Assembly: GCF_025024155.1 (NCBI RefSeq)
Contig: NW_026251737.1
Location: 346,577-410,576, forward strand
DNA from: Gamsiella multidivaricata
Lineage: Eukaryota; Mortierellomycota; Mortierellomycetes; Mortierellales; Mortierellaceae
Direction: 5' to 3'
Length of the DNA: 64,000 bases
The first letter of the stretch is position 1; each line of letters opens with the position of its first letter. A model generated the notes under the pieces. That model made no database searches. It saw nothing but the letters and a program-made list of their open reading frames with translations, and was not told where the DNA came from. Positions 49,651 through 59,108 of the stretch are shown in pieces. The translations under genes and the position numbers were made by a program.

Positions 49651-49726
49651 AGCAATATTACATGCTGTGCTCATGGGGATTTATGTTAATAAAAAAAAAA
49701 AAAAAAAAAAAGCAATATTACATGCT
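49651..49726 (+). mobile_element. Tiny polyadenylated retro-insertion with 16-bp target duplication
   Basis: The 16-mer AGCAATATTACATGCT occurs at 49651-49666 and again at 49711-49726. Between the copies are 44 bases: GTGCTCATGGGGATTTATG, then TTAAT and an A run of about 20. An exact long direct repeat flanking a 3'-terminal sequence that ends in poly(A) is the footprint of LINE-type target-primed retroposition of a heavily 5'-truncated RNA. The source transcript is not identifiable from 24 bases. Confidence 0.85.
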
Positions 49727-50411
49727 TTCTTATACGTTTATGTGACTTTTACATGTCGTTAACGCAGCACAGATGGAGTCCTGAAGAAAGAAGAATAAAA
49801 AGATAAAGAAAAGATGGGTTCGGAGCCGCTGAAAAGTGGGGAGTGAGGGCCAGATGGAGACCAGTCGTGCAAAAACGAAAAGTAAAATGCGGGGTGAATT
49901 AAATTTTGAAAGGGAAAAACGTCAAACGTCAAGCAATTGACCATGTCAACCACCGCTACAGATGAGTTGATGCTCTTGTGCCTGAAATTTCCAGCGCGCC
50001 CCTTTTTGAGATTATTCTTACAGATGAAGCATGGAGAAAGTTGTATCGTTCACTATTTTAGTGGATACAGCAAACATGAACCACTCAGGGAACGTATACC
50101 ATTCTCTGTAGCATTGCCACGCCTATCTTTAGTCCTGTGTACTTGTCTTTGTTCAATTGCTCGTTTTGAAGTGTTATTCTTTTGTGGCGGCATGCGAAGA
50201 AAAGGAATAAAAAGCTGATGAAAGAAGAGAGAACTTTGTTTTTTTTTTTTTTTTTTTTTTTTTTTGCTTTTAACCATGCAGCAACCGTTTTGCATTTCAT
50301 CAACGACCACTCATCAACTACTCCTGCATCCTCTCTTCGTTATTTATCTGTTCCTCTATTTTCCTCTACCGCCTCTCTTCATCTAATACCATACACTTTC
50401 TCATCGAGGCG

Positions 50412-52106
50412 ATGTTCAAACCGCAGCCAGTAAACATTCAGTCCTCAACAGATCCCGAGCAGCACCAACAGGAACCGCCTGGACACCCTGTCCCACCCTC
50501 GGAGTTCGTTTACCAACTTATCCTCGAACAATTCTGGGGAGATGGTGTTTCCAAACGCGAGATCCGGTCTGTCTATACAGTCGCCAGCGATGCCAACGCC
50601 GCCTGCCAAGACTACTTACTCAGGACCTGGCCACGGGATCAGTTCTCATTCTACGAGATCAGTGCCTCGCCACAACGACCGGAGCTCTCGAAAGTCTCAG
50701 CGTTGATCAACGGAGACCGATTTCATGTCTGGATCGAGCAACACTCATGGGAGGGTACCCTCGACTTTTCCTCGACGGCGATCGCGAAACGGGCAGGCAA
50801 GGGTCCAAACGCCTATATTCTTCAACGGACCATTAAGGATGCCTCGGGTGGAAAGCGACGGTCGACTACGCGACGGATCTTTGCAACACGCCAATTGGCC
50901 AAGCAGGCATTGGCCCAGGACGAACCGCCTTCGGAGTGGTCCTCGAACCAGGGCTATGTGCTTGAGCCAGGCGGGGAATATGCACACGCGCTCTCACCCT
51001 CAGGAAAGACTGCCTGGTTATTTATTGAGGTCAGGCCCTTGTACATGAGCTACACGCGACTGGAACAGGAACTGCAGGAGGTAACAGCAGGAGACGGGAC
51101 CTCAGTGTTGAACCCCATCAGTCTCGACAATGGCGACGACAGCGTATCGTCGGTACCTGCCTCGCCAACATCGCTTTCACACCCGGCTCATCACTTGACC
51201 CATCATCCTCGATCCTCTCTCGACAATCCATTCTCGCCCATGCCGTCCAATCCAGATGAAGCGGGTGCGTTTGTGTACCTGGTTCTACAGCTCAAGACCA
51301 TTCCTTATACGCCACCCATCCTGACGGTCGAGGCAGTTGCATACGAGATCGAGGTCGCCAATCGGTTCGGGATTGGTCTGCTGGAAGGGTTCGGTGGACC
51401 AGGAGCTATGTCGGCAATTTTCAGAGAGGACGGGTGTCTTCAGGGCAGCGTGACGCAACGCACGTGTGATGAAGGGCTGACAGTCTGGGTTGAAAAGCGA
51501 GCGGTAGTGTTAGGAGACGAGGCGATGGATTCAGATTTGATGTCTGAGCATGGATCAGTGCAATTGAACAGGGCATATCAGGATTCAGAACGGAGTCCTC
51601 ACCTTGGTTATTCGACTTCTAGTTCTGGTGGTGGTGGCGGTGGTGGTGGACAGAAACGGGAAGAGCCAGCGGACGGGTTTGATTCTACAGAACGACCTGC
51701 CGATGCGCATTCACAGGGCCATTCATCATCAAAATTGGTTCGTGTATCACGTCCAGATAGCGAACTGTTGACGGAAACGAAGCGAGTTGTCGATTCAGGA
51801 GCGCGATATACGGTTGTGTCTGTCTCTCAACCCTTAGAACACACTGCTGTCCAGGCGTCTGGTTCGTCGTCGGCTCGTGTCATTGTGGATTCTTCAGAGG
51901 ACCTTGCGGCAGCGATTGTGCGTGCTCGGGTGGAGTTTTATTCGTCATTGGCAGGACTAGATATCGCGACGGTGGATATCAGGGACGAGCTTGAAGGAGA
52001 GAGCAAGGAGAGGGTCATCCGAGCGTGTTCTCGATCCAATCCGTCATTGGTCCTGCAAGAGACCCGAGTCGAGGATCGTCACGGACAAGGCGACGCGAGA
52101 GCATGA
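50412..52106 (+). CDS. Orphan protein with internally repeated alpha/beta units
   Basis: Uninterrupted 564-residue frame starting MFKPQPVNIQ, with strong C/G third-position bias, so clearly coding. No signal peptide or membrane segment. I recognise no family. Similar units recur: residues ~50-110 (SVYTVASDANAACQDYLL ... FHVWIEQHSW), ~150-210 (RRIFATRQLAKQALAQ ... AWLFIEVRPL), ~300-365 (LTVEAVAYEIEVANRFGIG ... LTVWVEKRAVVL) and ~485-564 (RVIVDSSEDLAAAIVRARVEF). Each has a beta strand, an Ala-rich helix and a later Trp/Phe-containing strand with the pattern VW(I/V)E. Low-complexity linkers (Ser/Pro/His at ~235-280, a Gly run at ~410) separate them. A multi-domain scaffold or ligand-binding protein is possible. 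No intron is needed, unlike its neighbours. Confidence 0.75.
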   Translation: MFKPQPVNIQSSTDPEQHQQEPPGHPVPPSEFVYQLILEQFWGDGVSKREIRSVYTVASDANAACQDYLLRTWPRDQFSFYEISASPQRPELSKVSALINGDRFHVWIEQHSWEGTLDFSSTAIAKRAGKGPNAYILQRTIKDASGGKRRSTTRRIFATRQLAKQALAQDEPPSEWSSNQGYVLEPGGEYAHALSPSGKTAWLFIEVRPLYMSYTRLEQELQEVTAGDGTSVLNPISLDNGDDSVSSVPASPTSLSHPAHHLTHHPRSSLDNPFSPMPSNPDEAGAFVYLVLQLKTIPYTPPILTVEAVAYEIEVANRFGIGLLEGFGGPGAMSAIFREDGCLQGSVTQRTCDEGLTVWVEKRAVVLGDEAMDSDLMSEHGSVQLNRAYQDSERSPHLGYSTSSSGGGGGGGGQKREEPADGFDSTERPADAHSQGHSSSKLVRVSRPDSELLTETKRVVDSGARYTVVSVSQPLEHTAVQASGSSSARVIVDSSEDLAAAIVRARVEFYSSLAGLDIATVDIRDELEGESKERVIRACSRSNPSLVLQETRVEDRHGQGDARA

Positions 52107-52492
52107 TTGGAGTGACCCTGGTCAGAGAGAACAAGAAGCTTGTTTGTCCTTTCCTAGAAGGGGATGGTCTGCAGAGATATATAAAAATAAAAAAATAAAC
52201 GGACAAGTAAACAGCGAACCAGATGGATGGTACGTACAAAGGTATATGCGTACATGGCCATCACCGTGCTCCTTCTGTTTTGGGTATTCGTGAACATCAC
52301 GATGACAATTCACGCACTCGATGGGGGAGCCTGTATTCGCCCGGTATGCTTCTCCACAAAATAATAAACTTTATTCGACATCATCGTTACGGACGTCACT
52401 TGGAACCTTCAATTCTTTCGTCACCCATTTACCTTACGTCCCGGAATAGGAATAGATTATTCGCGTGGGTCTTCATGATGGCGGCGTCTGAC

Positions 52493-52519
52493 GAGAGAGA
52501 GAGAGAGAGGGAGCGACAT

Positions 52520-52553
<34 letters not shown>
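52493..52553. repeat. GA-rich microsatellite
   Basis: GAGAGAGAGAGAGAGGGAGC followed by a second (GA)n run of about 12 units, in the gene-free stretch 52107-53009. Confidence 0.9.
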
Positions 52554-52554
<1 letters not shown>

Positions 52555-53009
52555 AAAAGAGACCTGTTGTTTACACGATTCCACGGCTGCTTGTATCATG
52601 GAGGGAGGACAGGGGCAGACAGGCTGTACATACTGTATCTGGGAAGGGTGGAAGGGTGGAAGTGTGGAAGGGGAGACACGGCGGTCGCGTACAGTAAGAA
52701 GTAGGTCATCATGATGGCCGTTGCATGGGGTCGCTCTTCTTTGGCTAGCAAGGGCGGGGGTTATTATCCCAAGTTCATTAATTGCGCACTGGAACAAATT
52801 AGCCAATGAACGCGCTAGACTTTAGACTACGAGCCCTGGCTCACTATCATCATTCTTCCATCATACCATCATACGTGTCTCACAGCCCCGCCTGCCTCTC
52901 CCCCTCTGCCACTCACCTCGTCAGCAGGCTATGACAGGACTCCACTTGGAACAGGTTTCTTCAAGGGCGGCAGCCAACCCTGACGAAGGAGGACAGGGCG
53001 GAGAAAAGG

Positions 53010-53016
53010 TATAAAT
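53010..53016 (+). promoter_or_regulatory. TATA box of the CsbD-like gene
   Basis: TATAAAT in GGTATAAATACC, about 108 bases before the ATG. The 5' UTR ends in tandem CCAA units (about 53091-53112). Confidence 0.6.
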
Positions 53017-53123
53017 ACCATCGATTCCCCGCACCTTTCTGTCCCTCATCAAACCATCTTCCTGTCTTCTACAACAGCAACCCACTCTTCAACCAACCAA
53101 CCAACCAACCAACACTTTCCAAA

Positions 53124-53408
53124 ATGACCAACAAAGTTTCCAACACTGTCCACGAGGCCGTCGGCGCCACCAAGGAGAAGGTCGGCCGTGCCACCGGTAA
53201 CGAGTCCTTGGCCGCCAGAGGTGCCGCCCAGAACGCCCAGGCCCACGCCAACCAGGACGCCTTGAAGGCCAACACCCACGCCCATGGCGTCGCCAACAAC
53301 GTCCAGGGTGCCACTCAGAGAACCGTCGGAAGTGCCACCAACGACCACTCCATGCAGGCCCGCGGCCATGCCAACGAGGCCCTTGGTGATGTCCAGCGCA
53401 ACTACTAA
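53124..53408 (+). CDS. CsbD-like stress-response protein
   Basis: Small hydrophilic protein of 94 residues, no intron. The start MTNKVSNTVHEAVGATKEKVGRATGN matches the amphipathic CsbD-like unit (A.G..KE..G..TGN). A second, shorter related unit follows (VQGATQRTVGSATND), and the C-terminus is HANEALGDVQRNY. Ala, Asn, Gly and Gln dominate; there is no Cys or Trp. Codon use is extremely C-ended, and a strong TATA box precedes it, so it is probably highly expressed or strongly induced. Related bacterial and fungal proteins accumulate on general stress or in stationary phase; molecular function is not established. Confidence 0.85.
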   Translation: MTNKVSNTVHEAVGATKEKVGRATGNESLAARGAAQNAQAHANQDALKANTHAHGVANNVQGATQRTVGSATNDHSMQARGHANEALGDVQRNY

Positions 53409-53568
53409 AGCGGCCCCACGCCACTAGGGAAGCAGATCAAGTTCAAGTAACAAGACGGATCGGATTCTAATGTCGATGAAGGGGGGAAGAAGAAGAGTCA
53501 TCCCGGCTATTTTTTTCCCTCAATCCGTTCACTGTCCTTTGTCTCTCTTCTTTTTGTAAACCTATGTA

Positions 53569-53574
53569 AATAAA
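53569..53574 (+). terminator. AATAAA polyadenylation signal of the CsbD-like gene
   Basis: AATAAA about 160 bases after the stop codon, just before short tandem TCTATG and TCTTG repeats at 53614-53650. Confidence 0.4.
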
Positions 53575-53613
53575 CTACCCATGTGTATCGTACTTTTGCA
53601 CTCTTTATGTGTT

Positions 53614-53651
53614 CGTCTATGTCTATGTCTATGTCTTGTCTTGTCTTGTCT
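53614..53651. repeat. Tandem TCTATG and TCTTG repeats
   Basis: Three to four TCTATG units followed by four TCTTG units in the intergenic DNA after the CsbD-like gene. Confidence 0.8.
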
Positions 53652-53930
53652 GGGGTGATTTCTGAGCCGCTGCATCTAATGGTCGTTACAGTGTCAGTGT
53701 TGGTGAGATTAGAGTCCAGCACCGCACAGCACAGCAACTATAGCAATGGTGTACGGCGGATCAGATAGAGAGGAGCGCATTGACCAAGCACATGCCAGTG
53801 AAGGGGATCCAGTTTTGGTTATCTCTATTCGATCTGCTTTATTCCGCTCGGGGTTGGTTCTCGATCATTTCCCGGCGAAATACAACTCCCGTTGCCACAT
53901 CCTCAATTGCTTCCCGTACATGTACATTCT

Positions 53931-53938
53931 TATAAAAG
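53931..53938 (+). promoter_or_regulatory. TATA box of the alpha/beta hydrolase gene
   Basis: TATAAAAG about 89 bases before the ATG at 54027. Confidence 0.6.
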
Positions 53939-54026
53939 GACTTCCTACCCAGCCTCCTCTGTCCTCTTTTTTTTTCCCCCTCTCCCTCCTTCTCCATTCC
54001 GCTCCCTCTCTCATTCTTCCTTCGCA

Positions 54027-55899
54027 ATGGACATGGAAACAGTTTCGCAGATCCTCATGGGCAGTCACCCCACCTGGGCATTCCTGAACAGCACCAACAC
54101 AGGATCCCGTCTGCTGCTGCAGCACCAGGAACAGCCCCTGATCACGGCTCTTATCGTCCTTGTGCCCCTGGTCTCTGTCTGGCTCTTCCGCCGGTACACA
54201 ATTTCGCCCGTTGTGATCACCCATAACGACAAACCGGTCTCGATCCAGGTCTACGACAAAGGCACTGGCAAATCCTCGTCTGAAAGTTTGATTGATTACA
54301 TTGCAAGAACATGCCCCTCGCTCATGGATCCCAAGAAGGCAGTCTTCAAGCCGACGCTGTGGATGACCAGTGGACATATCCAGACGGCCTATGCTGCCTA
54401 TATGGACTTTGCGAGCAGATATGTTATTGATTACCAAAGGTATGTGATAGATAGAGACTGATGGGGTTTGCCTATCTTTCCGGATTTTTTTTTTCAGGGC
54501 TGATTTCGCTATATTGATCGAGCCAATGGCTCTTCGAAGCGAATCCGTGCGCACCATAGTTTCTAGGATGGCCATTCATCTTCTTCTATGCACGTCCTGC
54601 ATCTCCTTTTTTTCTTCTTCTTCTTCTTCTTTGCTGCGGTCTTTCAACAACGCTTAAACATGCGCTTATGTCTGCTTACATTTGCAATTTTTCCTCTTTG
54701 TCCGTGTCTCTGTGCGCCCATATTTTCAATGTTTAATGTTTGGCTTACGAATATAATCCGAACAGGGAGCTGATGAAGACCCCTGACGGCGGAACGGTTT
54801 CCATTGACTGGTTCCCGAGTTTCGAAAACAAACCCGTGGACGATACCCCGACCCTGGTCCTCCTCCATGGTCTGACAGGAGGTTCCTTCGAATCCTACAT
54901 CCGTGCGTTGGTCGAGACTATGACCAAGGACCATGGCTACCGCTGCGTTGTCTTTAATGCCCGTGCTTGTGCCAACACTGAATTGACTTCGGCCCAGCTG
55001 TACTGTGGATCGTGGACGGATGATCTGAGGATGGTGGTCAAGCATATCCGAAAGACCCTGCCCGAGGCCAAGTTGATGAGCGTCGGATTCAGCTTGGGAT
55101 CGAATATCCTGATGAACTATATGGGCGAGGAGGGTGATCAGTGCGAGTTCCTCGGAGCCATGTCTGTGGGAAACCCTTATGACCTTATGGGGTATGTTCT
55201 ATGTCCCTTTATTTCCCCCCCTCGGAATTGTCAATGTTTCTTCAGCGCAACTAACACGGGTTCGTATGGTTTTCTCGGGGCGCTTGCAGAACTTGCTATG
55301 CGATGGAGCGCGGATTTCTTCAAAAGCTGATCTACTCTCCCACGATGGGCGGTAATCTGAAGCGCATCTTCTTCAAGCACGCCAAGCTCTTTGAGAACCA
55401 TCCCGAAATCGATCTCAAGCAAGTCGAAGCCGCCCATTCGATCCGCATGTTCGACGATGCCGTTACCCGCCGCATTTTCAAGTACAGGACCGTGCACGAG
55501 TACTACCGCATGGCTTCATGCTCCCAGCGTATCCTCGACATCAAGCGACCTTTCCTTTGCCTCACTGCGTTGGACGATCCTGTGGCCGTCGAGGAGTGCT
55601 GTCCCTATGACGAAATCAAAGGAAACCCCTATGGTATCTTGGCAACGACCTCGCACGGTGGACATCTGGGTTGGTTCCAGGGATTCCTCACTCAGGAGCG
55701 TTGGTGCACACGACCCTTGGCAGAGTTCTGTATTGCGATGTTTGAGGCGGATCGCAGACCGGTCTCGCAGACACCGACGAAGCCCGCGGTTGGAACACAA
55801 GAACAGGAGGACACCAACAGTAGCCATATGGTCCGTGATATGAACGGAACCGACAGGGGTGCCACGACCAAGCCCCATAGGGACCTCAACAATGCCTGA
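54027..55899 (+). CDS. YheT/ABHD1-3-type alpha/beta hydrolase (Eht1/Eeb1-like)
   Basis: Membrane-associated serine hydrolase; yeast relatives Eht1 and Eeb1 make and cleave medium-chain fatty-acid ethyl esters, and ABHD3 acts on phospholipids. Exons 54027-54439, 54766-55191 and 55290-55899 give 482 residues. A hydrophobic N-terminal helix (ALIVLVPLVSVWLF, ~40-55) anchors it. WMTSGHIQTAYA is the family entry motif; LVLLHGLTGGSFESY forms the oxyanion region; the nucleophile is Ser in GFSLGSN; the acid is in ALDDPVAVEE; the catalytic His is in TSHGGHLGW. The C-terminal ~50 residues are polar and variable. The last intron is short, with GTATGT at its donor. Family assignment is firm; the natural substrate cannot be told. 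Confidence 0.92.
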
Positions 55900-56119
55900 A
55901 CAAAGGAGATGAGCATACCTGGCGTCTTTTAAGACGAGCGACATGTTGATGGATATGTCGATTTAGAATTTTTTTTTTTAGATAAGACGATGAATAGATG
56001 GGAGTCGACCGTTGCATGGAACAATAAAATGCATGGAACAAATAAAATTATTTCTTTATTAGTGCTCTGTTATTGTCAACGGCTGACCCCGCGATTGTCA
56101 TGATCGATAAAAGCAGAAG

Positions 56120-58247
56120 TTATGAATGGTTCTGGGCGATGGAGCTTGACGCTACGACGTTCTTATGGCCACGCATCTCTGGAGAGGTCTGCGGATTGCC
56201 GTTCCTGTTGGTGGTGCGCGCCGGTCGCCGGTTGAGGTCCTTGGGATGGATGAAATTGCATCGGTCCCCAAACGCACAGTTCTCGGGGTCACTATATCGC
56301 GAACGTAAAAAGAAAAAAGAGGAAGGAAAAAAAAAAAAAAAAAAAAAAAGGAGGAGGAGGAGGAGGTTTACTAGTCTGGTCTCCAAGCTCACCTGTTATA
56401 ATAAAACGAAAGAAACAAACACTCACCGGCAAGGCATAGTCGGATGGGTGAACTTGCAGGCCTTGTTCGTGCAGTTGGGCCAGAATCGGCAGCGACTCTT
56501 CATCTTTTGCTTTTGATCTATATAGAAAAAAAAAAAAAAAAAAAAAAAAAAAACACCGTCGTTGTTCGTTTGTTTGAAAGGCGGAAGGATGGTAGCTCTT
56601 AGTTTCTTTCACAGGTCGTTCAGATCGTTCGCCCCCTTCTGGAGAGGACACGTTCCTTTGTGATTACCATGCATATTCGGCGAGGATGTCTCCTCAGGAT
56701 CCAGATCAACTGCCTTCGAAGGTCTTGCTGATCCTGATGAAGAGGGTTGGGGCAGCCATGAGGGCGTAAAGACTGCGGCATTGGTATTAAATACATGCTG
56801 GTGTGTCCCTACCAAAATCAAGAAACAAGAAATTGTCCAAGGAATCCGATGTTAGTGTGCGGATAAAATTTGCCTTGCTTCCTTTAGATCATGCATCCTC
56901 GACTTCCTTACTTGACGCTGGTGCTCCACTCGGACCGTGTCCTTCCGGTGCTGTTGCCGCTGCATTTAAATGAGATGAGGACTGCGCCAAAGAAGACGAA
57001 GATGAAAACGATGCAGGTACCGGGATCTTGGATGCCCTGACGTTCTTGTAAGGCGAAGTCGCCTCCGCGATCGCCAACGCCTTCTCGATCCTTACTGCAG
57101 CCTCTCTCTGGCCCGGGAATTCTTCCTCGACAATCGCCGGTGTGGACGGCAAAAGTATTTCCAGAGCAGGAGTGGCGTTGAAGGACTCGATCTCGAGCTG
57201 AGTGTTGGCGGAGATAATGGTATCGTTCTGGGACTCGACCTCCATTTCCTGTGACTCAATGACCTCTTGATCCTTGGTACCAGATGCCGTCTCCTCACTG
57301 GGCGGGATCGCTGACAGCTGGCGCTCCTTGATCTGAACTGACTCCTCGACCTGCATTGACTCCTCGACCTGCACTGACTCCTCGACCTGCACTGACTCCT
57401 CGATCTGCACTGACTCCTCAATGACGGTTGCTACAATCTGAACATCCTCAGAGCGTTGGTCCTCTGAACTGGCGTCGTTGATGCTGGATGTCATAATAAT
57501 ATCCTCCTGGATCAGCTCTGCAACCTAGAAGGCGTAAGGAATAGATAGGACACCTTGAAAAAGCATTAGTAAAAGTAGTCAACAGTTTTGATCCAGAACA
57601 TATGATGGTCAACAGTCGATAATAAACGCGTTACGTTCGACTGGGCTCGGTCGACGACATTGTCAATGGCATCAGATGATTCTATGGAGTTCAAGTTGTT
57701 TAAGTTACAAGGAAAATAAAGATTTTAAAAAACAAGATCTGTACTGTTGCGGAAGAGTATGCTAGGACCATTGTTCGTCTCCAGTTAATTCATTTTCCAA
57801 AGATCAGCTTCGTTGTCGACCTCGCTTACCTCTGACATCAGCTTGCTTCTCGACAGTAGTGATAGCAGTTATCGAAACCTGCTCGGTAAAAGATGCAATG
57901 GCGTTTTCCGACTCGATATGGCTAGATCGCTGTTCTTGTCGTTTTATGCCTCCTTGCACTTGATCCTTGTTCTTCTCGTGCTCCGAATCACTGTTGTGGC
58001 GGGCAGATTTCCTTCTATCGGCCTTAGTACTGCTATTGCTACTACTACTACTACTACTACCGGTGTCGCGAGTATCGGAGGTAGTTGAAGACCTGACCTT
58101 GGTAGGATCCAAGGGAGGCAGGGGCGGGGATGGAGCGTCTGGAGGTGAGGATGAAGAGGTTGCAGCCCAGATCATGTACACGACAAGCCCTCCCACTAGG
58201 GCAGCAGCGCCGAGGCGCACCGCGTTGTTATTCGCGAGAGAAGACAT
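56120..58247 (-). CDS. Membrane-anchored protein with C-terminal Nab2-type CCCH zinc fingers
   Basis: Six minus-strand exons, 58247-57830, 57681-57635, 57524-56912, 56808-56668, 56517-56427 and 56291-56120, join in phase to 493 residues. An N-terminal membrane segment (VRLGAAALVGGLVVYMIW, ~10-28) is followed by ~330 residues of Ser-rich and acidic low-complexity sequence, including about six copies of a hexamer related to EESVQV (~190-230). The C-terminus holds two zinc fingers: CRFWPNCTNKACKFTH (CX5CX4CX3H) and CRDPENCAFGDRCNFIH (CX5CX5CX3H), the Nab2/ZC3H14 poly(A)-binding type. If the GTAAGG donor at 56911 is not used, the frame stops at 56889 and the fingers are lost. Nab2 itself is nuclear; a signal anchor on such fingers would place RNA binding at a membrane. 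Function is inferred. Confidence 0.75.
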
Positions 58248-59108
58248 TGAAATAAAGAGTGGAGCTGTACGAACACGGATATATCAAAGTTAGCTGCGTT
58301 GTATCCTGAAGGGGAGAAATAGAAGGTGGCGACCAATGACAAGAGTGGGGAATGAAAAAGTGGGGAATGAGAAGGAGGATGGATGCAGGTGGTCGAGTTG
58401 ATCCAATGGGTCCAAACAGCGGGCCAAAAAAAGGTGTGCTTTTGTTTGTTGTGGCAAATGGAGACGGAAATGCAGCAATGCGTGGAGCAGCCAATGAGAT
58501 TGGAGGAATAACATTTTGGCTTTCTTTTTTGTCCTACACACACGCGTATTGTGGGGGGGAAGGAAAACGAGGGTGATTCTCGGGAAAGAGTACCGGGCTG
58601 CAAATGCACAGCCAAACAGGCCAGGGTGGCGAACACGGCGGCGTCGTGAAGGAAGGGGGAAGGAGAAGAAAGGGAGTGGGGAGCCAAGAAGGTACGAAAG
58701 AAAAGAGAGAGCAAAAGAGGGAGAGGCCTCATGGTCCTCATACGACAGGTGCCGATCTTGTCTCATAGTAGATCTAGTGGGACGTTGCCATCCCGGGGCA
58801 TTCGTTTACATCGATCACGTCCCACAGCCACAATGAGCCAGCCAATGATACGCACCCACGACGGGTCACCCTCCGCAGAGCCCCCGATACGACGCGATGC
58901 GATGCGGTGCAGTGCGATGCGCTCTTGTCGATCGATTTATTTCCATGTATGGAATAAGTACCATTTACATCAGCATGAAGAGACATATTTTTTTTTTCTA
59001 GTAGCTTTGTCTCAGCGTAATCTGTTCACCATCACATATTGTTTTTTGGCCCTCCCAATGAATCCTTCTTTCTTCGCTCCTTTACTATCTTCCTCATCCT
59101 CATCATAA

